A stretch of 64,000 nt of DNA, from assembly GCA_021737785.1 (NCBI GenBank), contig JAIPDI010000001.1:62001-126000 (forward strand), given 5' to 3'. Of this stretch, positions 26,300 to 34,349 are shown piece after piece (positions within the stretch are counted from its first letter, which is position 1; each line of letters opens with the position of its first letter). The stretch comes from Deltaproteobacteria bacterium. Its GTDB lineage: Bacteria; Desulfobacterota; DSM-4660; Desulfatiglandales; Desulfatiglandaceae. The notes below the pieces were generated by a model, which worked only from the letters and a program-made list of their open reading frames with translations, had not been told where the DNA came from and searched no databases. A program made the translations under genes and the position numbers.

Positions 26300-28132
26300 A
26301 TGACGTTAAAGAAAAAAATTCTCATCGGATATGGCGTTTCCTTTGCCCTCATGGGTCTTGTGGTCGCATGGGCCGTTACGAACCTGGTATCTCTGGGCAA
26401 GGCCACCGACGCCATCCTGAGCGAAAACTACCGGAGCATTCTTGCCGCCGAAAACATGGTGGATGCACTGGAACGGCAGGACAGCGGCATTCTGCTCATG
26501 TTCCTGGGTGATACAGAAAAAGGGATCGCTCAATTCCGTGAAAACGAGGCGGTCTTCCTGGGGTGGTTTGCCCGCGCCGAGGACAACATCACGATTGCCG
26601 GCGAGGCGGAGCTTGTCCAGTCTATTGCGGCTGATTACGCGACCTATCGGCAACATTTTTCCGCCTTGACCGATTTGCGCGTTGCGGAAAACCCGCCCTT
26701 GCGGCCCGCCAATTATCAGGAAACGGCCTACCCCCTGTTCGCTAAAGTGCGAGAGGTGTGTATTCAGCTGCGTAATCTTAACGAGGAGACCATGTACTCC
26801 GCCAGCGTGCGGGCCGGCAAGGTGGCCAATCGCGCCATCTGGTCCACGGTGATCGTGGCGGCGTCGGCACTGATCGTGGCGTTAATGTTCAGCTTGTATC
26901 TCGCGGAGCGGATCGTCCGTCCGATCCGGCGTTTCATGGAGGCATCCAGGCAGATCTCCTCGGGCGATTATGCTGTTCAGGTGCCCGTGGAAACCGGTGA
27001 CGAACTGGGCCGTCTGGCCGGCGAGTTCAACCAGATGGCCTCCCAGCTTGGCCGGTACCACGAGATGAACATCGAACAGATCGTCTCGCAGAAGAACAAG
27101 GGGGACGCGATCCTTTCCAGTATCGAGGATGGTCTGGTGGTCTTCGACACCGGCCTCAAGATGACGGACATCAATCCGGCCGCACGCCGGATGCTGGACT
27201 TGGAATTCGCCGAGGCCCCGACCCTGGCGTGCGCGGACATCCTGCCCACTCCCGATGTGTGCGAGATAATTCGAGAGACCGTCGAAACGGGGATGCATCC
27301 CAATATCCCCGAGGAGCAGCGGATCATTACCCTGCCTGAGGGAGATCGGTCGCGGCACTATCTATATTCCGTGGCCGCGATTCGCGGAAGGGATCGCACC
27401 CTGTCCGGCATCGTGCTCCTGCTCAGGGACGTCACTCGTTTAAAGGAAGTGGAAAGGCTCAAAAGTGACTTTGTTATGGCTGCCTCTCATGAGCTGCGCA
27501 CACCGCTGACCAGTCTGGGCATGAGTGTGGATCTGCTCCTCGAACACGCAGCCCAAGCTCTTGGCGAGAAGGATCGGGACCTTCTCCGGGCGGCTCACGA
27601 AGAAGTCCACCGCATGAAGGCACTCGTCAATGATCTGCTTGACCTCTCAAAAATCGAGGCGGGCAGGATCGAACTGGAGTTCGAAAGTGTTCCGGTCCCC
27701 ACCTTGTTTGGGCACGTTGAAGCGGTTTTCAAAAGTCAGACGGACATGAAACAAGTTTCGCTGACATCAGAGCCTACCGAAGAGTTGCCCAAGGTTCGCG
27801 CGGATGCCAACAAAATAACATGGGTATTGACCAATCTGATTTCAAATGCTCTGCGATACGTGAGCAAAGGCGGCCACATACGTCTCTCAGCACACAGGAT
27901 CGGGCCTCACGTTCACCTCTCCGTGCGAGATGATGGGCCGGGAATCTCTCCTGAGTACCAGTCCAGGATATTTCAGAAATTCATCCAGATTAAGGGTCAA
28001 GAAGCGGGTGGGACGGGTTTAGGCCTGGCCATCTGCAAGGAGATCGTTCGCGCCCACGGAGGCGCGATTTGGGTCGAATCGTCCGCAGGTCAGGGAAGCA
28101 CCTTCACATTCACCCTGCCGGTGGCCCAATAG
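26300..28132 (+). CDS. membrane sensor histidine kinase with HAMP and PAS (second in the block)
   Basis: A 610-residue protein. Helix 1 at about 8-30, a helical extracytoplasmic sensor like that of the kinase at 23170, helix 2 at about 180-200, HAMP (to about 255), a PAS domain (AILSSIEDGLVVFDTGLKMT to GIVLLLRDVTRLKEVERLKS, about 270-385), HisKA with H397 in AASHELRTPLTSLGMSVDLL, and a HATPase with NLISNALRYVSKGGH and GTGLGLAICKEIVRAHGG. The architecture is that of KinB/NtrY-like kinases. The receiver-TPR gene follows after nine bases with AGGAGGAA. Confidence 0.92.
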   Translation: MTLKKKILIGYGVSFALMGLVVAWAVTNLVSLGKATDAILSENYRSILAAENMVDALERQDSGILLMFLGDTEKGIAQFRENEAVFLGWFARAEDNITIAGEAELVQSIAADYATYRQHFSALTDLRVAENPPLRPANYQETAYPLFAKVREVCIQLRNLNEETMYSASVRAGKVANRAIWSTVIVAASALIVALMFSLYLAERIVRPIRRFMEASRQISSGDYAVQVPVETGDELGRLAGEFNQMASQLGRYHEMNIEQIVSQKNKGDAILSSIEDGLVVFDTGLKMTDINPAARRMLDLEFAEAPTLACADILPTPDVCEIIRETVETGMHPNIPEEQRIITLPEGDRSRHYLYSVAAIRGRDRTLSGIVLLLRDVTRLKEVERLKSDFVMAASHELRTPLTSLGMSVDLLLEHAAQALGEKDRDLLRAAHEEVHRMKALVNDLLDLSKIEAGRIELEFESVPVPTLFGHVEAVFKSQTDMKQVSLTSEPTEELPKVRADANKITWVLTNLISNALRYVSKGGHIRLSAHRIGPHVHLSVRDDGPGISPEYQSRIFQKFIQIKGQEAGGTGLGLAICKEIVRAHGGAIWVESSAGQGSTFTFTLPVAQ

Positions 28133-28141
28133 GAGGAACAC

Positions 28142-28864
28142 ATGGAAAAGAAACCCATTCTGGTCGTTGACGACGAGAAGAACATCCGTCTTACCATGTC
28201 GCAGTCATTGGAGCCGCTGGGTATTCCAATCCAGACGGCCGTGAATGGCGAGGAAGCGCTTCGGAAGCTCCGCGAAACTCCGTTCGGCTTGGTGTTTTTG
28301 GATTTGAAGATGCCAGGGATAGACGGGATGGAGGTCCTTCGGCAAATCAAGGACGACTGGCCCAAAATCCGGGTGATCATCATCACTGCACACGGGACGA
28401 TTGAATCCGCGGTTGAGGCCATGAAACTCGGCGCGGTGGACTTCATTCAGAAGCCTTTCAACCCCGGTGAGATTCGAGAGTTGGCCACCCAAGTGCTCCA
28501 GCGCGAGGCGCTGAGTGAAGAGAACGCTGTCGATTACCTTTCGTTGATCGAGCTCACCAAGCGCCACATCTCGGATCGTGGATTTTCAGCCGCCCGTGAA
28601 ACGGCGCGAAAGGCCATAGCGGCGAACCCGGCTAAGCCGGAGGCATACAACCTTCTCGGGGCGTTGCTTGAAATCAAGGGTGATTGGCTGGAGGCCCAGA
28701 AGTTTTACCGGGCGGCCTTGGATATCGACCCCACGTTCAAACCGGCCTCTGCGAACCTGAACCGGACCACGTCCTGGAATAAATTCGGCGGGATCGATCT
28801 CGGGCCGGACAAGAAAGCCACGGATTCAAGGGACGACAACGCCGAAGAGGGCTCGAATGAGTAA
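28142..28864 (+). CDS. response regulator with C-terminal TPR-like repeats and no DNA-binding domain
   Basis: A 240-residue cytoplasmic protein: receiver domain 1-125 with D10-D11, D54 (VFLDLKMPG), the T (ITAHGT) and K (QKPF) switch residues; then helices LIELTKRHISDRGFSAARET and AIAANPAKPEAYNLLGALLE with GDWLEAQKFYRAALDIDPTF, a pair of TPR-like repeats (about 140-210); then a polar tail. There is no output domain for DNA or enzymatic activity, so output must be by protein contact. It overlaps the next gene, a TrkA-type protein, by eight bases, which makes a Trk protein a likely partner. Confidence 0.85.
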   Translation: MEKKPILVVDDEKNIRLTMSQSLEPLGIPIQTAVNGEEALRKLRETPFGLVFLDLKMPGIDGMEVLRQIKDDWPKIRVIIITAHGTIESAVEAMKLGAVDFIQKPFNPGEIRELATQVLQREALSEENAVDYLSLIELTKRHISDRGFSAARETARKAIAANPAKPEAYNLLGALLEIKGDWLEAQKFYRAALDIDPTFKPASANLNRTTSWNKFGGIDLGPDKKATDSRDDNAEEGSNE

Positions 28865-29297
28865 TAACCGCTACATCGTGATCGTAGGCTGCGGCCGGCT
28901 TGGCTCTCATCTGGCCAACCACCTCAGTCGCGCCGGAAATTCGGTAGTGGTAATCGATAGGGACGAGCCGACTTTCAACGACCTGTCGCCCGATTTCAGC
29001 GGCTTTCGAGTTCACGGGGACGCCACCCAGATGGCCGTGCTCAGGGAGGCCAAGGTCAAGAATGCGGATGTTCTGATTGCCACGACACACGAGGATAACG
29101 TCAATTTGATGGTGGCCCAGGTGGCCCGGGGGATTTTCAGTGTTCCCCATGTATTGGCCAGGGTTTTCGACCCCAAGAGAGAGGAAGTCTACGCGCAATT
29201 GGGCATTGATACCATATGCCCGACTTCCGTGGCCGCAAAGATGTTCCTTCGGGCCGTTGCCGATGGCGCCGCCGAACGGGAAGGCGCACAATCATGA
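28857..29297 (+). CDS. TrkA-N (RCK) domain protein, short form
   Basis: A 146-residue cytoplasmic protein made of a single Rossmann RCK-N domain: YIVIVGCGRLGSHLANHLSR is the NAD/ATP-binding G-x-G-x-x-G loop, VVVIDRDEPTF the following acidic strand, and FRVHGDATQMAVLREAKVKN the nucleotide contact. No TrkA-C domain. It overlaps the receiver-TPR gene upstream and the full-length TrkA-like gene downstream (ATGA), forming a two-gene TrkA unit for the TrkH at 29969. Likely gates that channel in response to nucleotides. Confidence 0.88.
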   Translation: MSNNRYIVIVGCGRLGSHLANHLSRAGNSVVVIDRDEPTFNDLSPDFSGFRVHGDATQMAVLREAKVKNADVLIATTHEDNVNLMVAQVARGIFSVPHVLARVFDPKREEVYAQLGIDTICPTSVAAKMFLRAVADGAAEREGAQS

Positions 29298-29956
29298 AGA
29301 TTCTCATCGTCGGAGGCGGTAAAACGCTCTATTTTCTTAGCCGGAATTTTGCAGCGCGGGGATATCAGGTCGTCATCATCAACCGGAACCGGGAAGAATG
29401 TGTCCAGTTGGCCCGCCAACTGTCCGCCACGGTGGTTTGCGGAGACGGCAGCGATGCCGGGATTCTCAAGGAAGCCGGCGCAATGGGGGCCGACGCCATA
29501 CTCGCCATCACGCCGAACGACCAGGATAATCTGGTTATCTGTCAACTGGCCTCCCTCAAATTCGGTGTTCCCAGGACCGTGGCCCTGGCAAACGACCCCG
29601 ACAACGCCGAGGTGTTCGAAAAGCTGGGGGTCTCGGGCTTTTCCACAACCCGCATCGTCGGGAGTCTGATTGAGCAGCGGGCGTCGCTGGAACAGATCAC
29701 CAATTTGCTGCCCGTGGGCGAAGGCCGGGTGAATGTAACGGAGATCGTGCTCGATGACGATTCTCCCGTCGCAGGGAAATTGCTAAGGGATATCGACCTG
29801 CCTGAAAACGCCTTGGTGGCCGTCGTGATCCGCGACAACAGGCCGATCGTCCCCCGTGGAGCCAATGACCTGTTGGCAGGCGACCGCGTGGTCCTGATTA
29901 CGCTGCCGGAAAACCATGGCCCGGTGCTCAAGGCGTTCACCGGCGAACGGATTTAG
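29294..29956 (+). CDS. TrkA-family potassium uptake regulator (RCK-N plus RCK-C)
   Basis: A 220-residue cytoplasmic protein. RCK-N: MKILIVGGGKTLYFLSRNFA with VVIINRNREECVQLA and TVVCGDGSDAGILKEAGAMG; RCK-C from about 140: VTEIVLDDDSPVAGKLLRDI and LLAGDRVVLITLPENHG. The loop reads GGGKTLYF rather than the canonical G-x-G-x-x-G, so NAD binding could be altered. The ATGA overlap with the preceding gene shows coupling. It lies 12 bases before trkH. Confidence 0.87.
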   Translation: MKILIVGGGKTLYFLSRNFAARGYQVVIINRNREECVQLARQLSATVVCGDGSDAGILKEAGAMGADAILAITPNDQDNLVICQLASLKFGVPRTVALANDPDNAEVFEKLGVSGFSTTRIVGSLIEQRASLEQITNLLPVGEGRVNVTEIVLDDDSPVAGKLLRDIDLPENALVAVVIRDNRPIVPRGANDLLAGDRVVLITLPENHGPVLKAFTGERI

Positions 29957-29968
29957 AGGGGCCGGGCC

Positions 29969-31459
29969 TTGCGAGAGAAACAATACCTTAAACAGCGCTA
30001 TGCCGCGATCATTTCCTCCGTCGGCATGATCCTGCTTCTATCCAGCGCCGTGATGTTGACCCCACTTCTGATTCTCCTATCGCATCCCGGGGAGGCCGAT
30101 CACGCATGGGCCTTTGGTCTGCCCTCGGCCTCCCTTTTTCTCTTAGGAATTGCCTTGTGGAAGGCATTTCGTTCCCCGCTCAACATCACGCTCACTGTTC
30201 AGGAGGGCGGCATCATCGTTTTGTTGAGCTGGATCATCGTCATCCTCTTTTCAGCATGGCCGTTTGCATCCGCTTTGGGTCTCCCCTATTCACGGGCACT
30301 ATTTGAATCGGTAAGCGGATGGACCACCACCGGACTCTCGGTCGTGGACGTCACCAGCGCAGGCAAGATGATTCTGATCTGGAGAAGCATCATCCAATTG
30401 GCCGGCGGAGCAGGGTTGGCCATCCTCATGATGTCGGCCATCGTCGGTCCCGTTGGTGTCGGTATCTCGAGCGCGGAGGGCCGAAGCGACCAGCTCGTGC
30501 CGCATGTCCGGCAGTCGGCCCGGTTGGTTCTGATCATCTATGGCTGCTACGCCCTTGCCGGAACCTTTGCCTACTGGATGGCGGGCATGTCGCCTTTTGA
30601 CGCGGTCAACCATTCCTTCGCAGTTGTGTCCACGGGCGGATTTTCCACGCGAGTGGAGAGTATCGGATACTGGGACTCAACTGCCATCGAGGCCGTGACC
30701 CTGCCGCTGATGATTCTCGGTAGTTTAAGCTTTGTCACCGCATGGTTGCTGTGGCGCGGCAAGCTGCGCATGGTTACGCGAAACGGCGAGGTGCGCCTGC
30801 TGGTTGTGCTCATTCCTTTATCGGCCGCGGCCATTTTCCTCCTGACGAGCCACACGCTCTACCTACAGCTCGGGAAATCAATCCGAGTCGCTGTTTTCGA
30901 GACAGTGACGGCTATAACCACCACGGGATTTTCAACCGTAAGCTACGGCAATTGGAATGCCTTTGGTATGTTCCTGTTGATCATTCTGATGCTGATTGGC
31001 GGCGGAACGTGTTCAACGGCCGGCGGTATCAAGCAGTTTCGTGTTTATCTATTGTGGAAGATGCTCTACTGGGAAATCAAGCGCTACCTCATGCCCCGCA
31101 CCACGGTTTTGGAACGTCCCATGTGGGAGGGGAACAGGCGTGTTTTTGTGGATGACGCCAGGATTCGCCAGGTGATGGTTTTTATCTTCTTGTATTTGGC
31201 GACCTACGTATTCGGAGTCATGATCTTATGCGCTTGCGGCTACAGTCTTGGAGATTCTCTCTTCGAATTCGCTTCTGCTATCGGAACGGTTGGACTTTCG
31301 GTTGGCGTCACCACCGCCCAAATGCCGGATGCCGCCTTATGGACCGAAACCATTGCCATGTTTCTCGGGCGACTTGAGTTCATTGTGGTGCTCGTCAGTC
31401 TACTTAAGATCGGCGGGGACGGTCGGCGAATGTTGGCGCGGACACCAAAGGAAAAATGA
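29969..31459 (+). CDS. trkH: TrkH-family potassium transporter (first copy)
   Basis: A 496-residue membrane protein of the SKT superfamily with four pore repeats: SGWTTTGLSVVDV, VSTGGFSTRVESIG, AITTTGFSTVSYGNW and AIGTVGLSVGVTTA, each with the filter glycine. GGGTCSTAGGIKQFRVYLL is the TrkH intramembrane-loop motif. The start is a TTG at 29969 with GAGGGG nine bases upstream. Full length for TrkH rather than the shorter KtrB. It works with the two RCK proteins encoded just upstream. Confidence 0.92.
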   Translation: MREKQYLKQRYAAIISSVGMILLLSSAVMLTPLLILLSHPGEADHAWAFGLPSASLFLLGIALWKAFRSPLNITLTVQEGGIIVLLSWIIVILFSAWPFASALGLPYSRALFESVSGWTTTGLSVVDVTSAGKMILIWRSIIQLAGGAGLAILMMSAIVGPVGVGISSAEGRSDQLVPHVRQSARLVLIIYGCYALAGTFAYWMAGMSPFDAVNHSFAVVSTGGFSTRVESIGYWDSTAIEAVTLPLMILGSLSFVTAWLLWRGKLRMVTRNGEVRLLVVLIPLSAAAIFLLTSHTLYLQLGKSIRVAVFETVTAITTTGFSTVSYGNWNAFGMFLLIILMLIGGGTCSTAGGIKQFRVYLLWKMLYWEIKRYLMPRTTVLERPMWEGNRRVFVDDARIRQVMVFIFLYLATYVFGVMILCACGYSLGDSLFEFASAIGTVGLSVGVTTAQMPDAALWTETIAMFLGRLEFIVVLVSLLKIGGDGRRMLARTPKEK

Positions 31460-31463
31460 TGTG

Positions 31464-32066
31464 ATGAAAAAAGAAGAGATCAAACCAACTGGAGCGGATA
31501 CCGGGGGAAACCTCCGGTTCTTGCTATGCGACATCGCCGGCGGCATCGCTGGTCCGTCATGGCCCAAGGAAGAATGGGTTGCCAGCCCGATCCAATGCCT
31601 CGACAGGGCCGTTGACTGGAAACCTAAGATTATTGTGGTTTTATTTGGGCAGATGTCCATCCGGGAACGCGAAGCCCTCGTGGAATTGAGTACCGCGCTG
31701 AAACGAAACAGCCACACCAAACAGTGTCCCGTGCTGGTTCTCCTGCGTTCAAAACACCGCAAGTTGATTGAAGATCTGGAGAGAGCAAAAGCCGATTACG
31801 TGCGGTATATCGGTGAAGTCAAGCTGAATTCAAGTATAGTGCGGGAGATCATCGAAAATTTGGGATCAGAAGACCGTCTCCAGCGACACCTGGAGACGCT
31901 ATGCCCTTTTCTGCATTACAGCAAGATCGATTCACAACGTGAGATGACGGTATGCGGGGCGTACCTGGACCGGATGTTCCTTGGAGGTCGTCGCCTTCAC
32001 GAGCTGTGTCAAACCAAAGCCCACCTCCACTGTGAATACTATTTGAATCCGAGAGTGAAGAGATGA
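31464..32066 (+). CDS. unrecognised receiver-like protein with C-terminal cysteine cluster, inside the trk block
   Basis: A 200-residue cytoplasmic protein with AAAGGAAAA ahead of its ATG. Residues 17-135 alternate hydrophobic strands and helices (LRFLLCDIAGG, PKIIVVLFGQMS, CPVLVLLRS, ADYVRYIGEVK) like a degenerate CheY fold without the phosphoacceptor pattern. The last 55 residues contain C147 (LCPFLHY), C164 (MTVCGAYLDR), C182 (LHELCQTKAH) and C190 (LHCEYY) with H187 and H189, spaced C-x16-C-x17-C-x7-C, which suggests an iron-sulfur or zinc site. It starts five bases after trkH and overlaps the next trkH by four (ATGA), so it is translated as part of the potassium block. No known Trk accessory protein has this form to my knowledge. 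Confidence 0.75.
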   Translation: MKKEEIKPTGADTGGNLRFLLCDIAGGIAGPSWPKEEWVASPIQCLDRAVDWKPKIIVVLFGQMSIREREALVELSTALKRNSHTKQCPVLVLLRSKHRKLIEDLERAKADYVRYIGEVKLNSSIVREIIENLGSEDRLQRHLETLCPFLHYSKIDSQREMTVCGAYLDRMFLGGRRLHELCQTKAHLHCEYYLNPRVKR

Positions 32067-33433
32067 TCTTTCGCAGTCGAATCCTCAAATTGCACCCGGC
32101 GACACTCGTGCTGAGCAGTTTTCTCTTGGCCATCACCGTGGGCGCGCTCCTGCTCAAAATACCGATTTCCACCCATCCCGGTCATATCCCCTGGGTGGAT
32201 GCGCTGTTTACCGCCACTTCGGCCGTATGCGTCACCGGGCTGATTGTCGTGGATACGGGGAGTTATTTCACCCCGTTTGGGCAGGGTGTGATCCTGGCCC
32301 TCATCCAGATGGGTGGATTGGGGGTCATGACCATAGCGGTTCTGCTGTTTAAATGGATCGGCCGCAGCATCTCCTTTCGTCAGCGAATGGCCATGCAGGA
32401 CCTGTTTGCCCATACGCCCCGGGAGGATATTCTCGGGCTGGTCAAGGGTGTTGTGGTGTTGACCATCACAGCGGAAGCCATCGGCGCTCTCTTGTTGACC
32501 ATTCACTGGAGCAGGGAGTTTCCATTCCTGCGAGCGCTCTATACAGCCATCTTTCACTCGGTGTCGGCCTTCTGCAATGCCGGATTTTCCATTTTTCCCG
32601 ACAGCATGATGCAATACAGCGACGACCTCCTTCTCAACATGACCATGTGCGGGTTGATTATCGGCGGGGGCATCGGATTCCCGGTTCTCCATGACCTGCG
32701 ATCCTGGATCAAGTTTCGCAAACACCAGCGCCAGAGGCTTTCGATTCAAACCAAGACGGTGCTGCTGACCACCTTGATCCTGATCGTGTCCGGGGCCTTG
32801 ATGTTTGCCTTCCTGGAGCGACAACCCCTTAGAGACGCGCCATCCTTTTCCCATCATATCCTGACCCCCATTTTCCAGTCCATCACCTGCCGAACCGCCG
32901 GTTTCAACACGGTGGATATTTCGCGCCTGAAAGAGGCCACGCTCGCAATGATGATTTTCCTGATGTTTTTCGGCGCATCGCCCGGCTCTTGCGGGGGAGG
33001 GGTCAAGACAACCACGCTGGCCCTCATCACCGTATTCATGGTGAGCCGGATCAGGAGAAGGCGGCGTGTCAATATCTTCAAAAAAAGCATTCCCGCAGAA
33101 ACAGTGACCCGAAGCGTATCGCTGATTCTCGTTTCCATCGGAATCATCGCTTTGATTCTGTTTTTGATCCTTGTAGGCGACGCTGTGAGTGGTCGAGACG
33201 ACCCTGCTCAGGCGGGATTTTTTCTCGCTTGTTTTTTTGAGACGGTATCGGCCTTTGGAACGGTGGGTTTGTCCATGGGTGTTACACCTCACCTGAGCAC
33301 ATGGGGCAAGTGCTTAATTGTATTAATGATGATTATCGGCAGGGTGGGGGTGCTCACCTTCTCTTACATTGTTTTGCGCACAGGGATCGCCAATGGGATC
33401 GAGCACGCCGAAGAGAACATGATGATCGGCTGA
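32063..33433 (+). CDS. TrkH/KtrB-type potassium transporter (second copy)
   Basis: A 456-residue membrane protein. Pore motifs are TSAVCVTGLIVVDTG, VSAFCNAGFSIFPDS, CRTAGFNTVDISRL and VSAFGTVGLSMGVTP, and GASPGSCGGGVKTTTLA is the intramembrane loop of the Ktr/NtpJ-like branch. The first filter, VCVTGL, is KtrB/Na+-dependent-type. It begins with an ATGA overlap on the Cys-cluster gene and is followed 47 bases on by its own RCK gene. Its paralogue at 57353 is closely similar throughout. Confidence 0.92.
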   Translation: MIFRSRILKLHPATLVLSSFLLAITVGALLLKIPISTHPGHIPWVDALFTATSAVCVTGLIVVDTGSYFTPFGQGVILALIQMGGLGVMTIAVLLFKWIGRSISFRQRMAMQDLFAHTPREDILGLVKGVVVLTITAEAIGALLLTIHWSREFPFLRALYTAIFHSVSAFCNAGFSIFPDSMMQYSDDLLLNMTMCGLIIGGGIGFPVLHDLRSWIKFRKHQRQRLSIQTKTVLLTTLILIVSGALMFAFLERQPLRDAPSFSHHILTPIFQSITCRTAGFNTVDISRLKEATLAMMIFLMFFGASPGSCGGGVKTTTLALITVFMVSRIRRRRRVNIFKKSIPAETVTRSVSLILVSIGIIALILFLILVGDAVSGRDDPAQAGFFLACFFETVSAFGTVGLSMGVTPHLSTWGKCLIVLMMIIGRVGVLTFSYIVLRTGIANGIEHAEENMMIG

Positions 33434-33500
33434 GAGGTAGCAGAGCATCCAGTATTCATCATCCAGACAGGAGCCTAAAAATGAAACGATTCGCGGTCAT
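33418..33500 (+). repeat. copy 1 of noncoding sequence shared by both trkH-trkA pairs
   Basis: From ACATGATGATCGGCTGAGAG through the intergenic ATCCAGTATTCATCATCCAG to the start ATGAAACGATTCGC, this stretch is almost identical to the junction of the second pair (58699-58850). In this copy the two conserved halves are directly joined; in the other they are separated by about 72 extra bases. Confidence 0.8.
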
Positions 33501-34137
33501 AGGGCTTGGCAATTTCGGTTTTCACGCGGCCAAGGCCCTGTATGAAGATGGAAACGAAGTCATCGCCATTGACCTCAACAAGGGGCGGGTACAGGCAGTC
33601 GACCCCCACTGCAGCGAGGCGATCGTCCTGGATGCCACGGACAAAGAGGCCTTGAAAACGCTCGGATTGGAAACCATGGATGGGGTGATTGTGTCCACAG
33701 GCACCAAAATCAGCAGCAGTATTCTGATCTGCCTCTATCTGCAGGAGATGGGGGTCAAAAAGATCCTTGTCAAGGCGTTGGACGAGGACCACGAAAAAAT
33801 TCTGAAACGGGTGGGAGCGACGGATATCATCCATCCTGAAAGGGACATGGCCCTGCGAATATCCAGAGGCCTGTCCCGGCCGAATATGCTGGATTTTATC
33901 CCCCTTTCCGACGAGTTCGACCTTGTCCAGATCGGGCCGCCAAGAGACTTCATCGGAAAAAGTCTAAATGAGCTGAATCTGAGGGCCAAGTACAATGTCC
34001 ACATCATCGCCATTCACGAGATTGTCCCGGAGAATTTCCGTCTTGTCCCTCCGGCAAACTTTGTGATCAAGGACAGCGACATCCTGATCATGCTGGGCAA
34101 ATCCGAGGATATCAGGCGGATCAAGGCGTTGAAATGA
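33481..34137 (+). CDS. KtrA/TrkA-type RCK protein (paired with the second trkH)
   Basis: A 218-residue cytoplasmic protein: MKRFAVIGLGNFGFHAAKAL is a perfect G-x-G-x-x-G nucleotide loop, VIAIDLNKGRVQ the acidic strand, and the C-terminal RCK-C domain runs from VQIGPPRDFIGKSLNELNLR to ILIMLGKSEDIRRIKAL. AGGAG lies eight bases upstream. KtrA proteins form octameric rings that open KtrB on ATP binding. Paralogue at 58837 (clearly more than half of residues identical by eye). The DNA just upstream is almost identical to that before the 58837 gene. Confidence 0.92.
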   Translation: MKRFAVIGLGNFGFHAAKALYEDGNEVIAIDLNKGRVQAVDPHCSEAIVLDATDKEALKTLGLETMDGVIVSTGTKISSSILICLYLQEMGVKKILVKALDEDHEKILKRVGATDIIHPERDMALRISRGLSRPNMLDFIPLSDEFDLVQIGPPRDFIGKSLNELNLRAKYNVHIIAIHEIVPENFRLVPPANFVIKDSDILIMLGKSEDIRRIKALK

Positions 34138-34349
34138 AATTCGGGTTTACTCTTTATCACCCCTGACACCTGAAACCCGAAACCTGGCCGTGTGAACTGA
34201 AAAACATTCTGCCTGGGGCCGCCTTATTGCAGAACGCTGTCAAATCTGGTAACATCCGACGCTTCAAGCCGGTTCAAAGCGTTCGGCAGTCGCGCCCGGG
34301 ACAGGAGACCCACGCTTCCGGCATTCCAACTCAAGGAAAGGGTCTATAT

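Noticed and set aside
32039-33292. Leftward 417-codon frame opposite the second trkH
   Set aside because: Same reason: polar low-complexity product antisense to a clear membrane transporter.
34140-34182. TTCGGGTTT and AAACCCGAA inverted repeat after the trkA gene
   Set aside because: The loop is about 25 bases and no T-run follows, so it is not a terminator; it looks more like part of a dispersed intergenic repeat.
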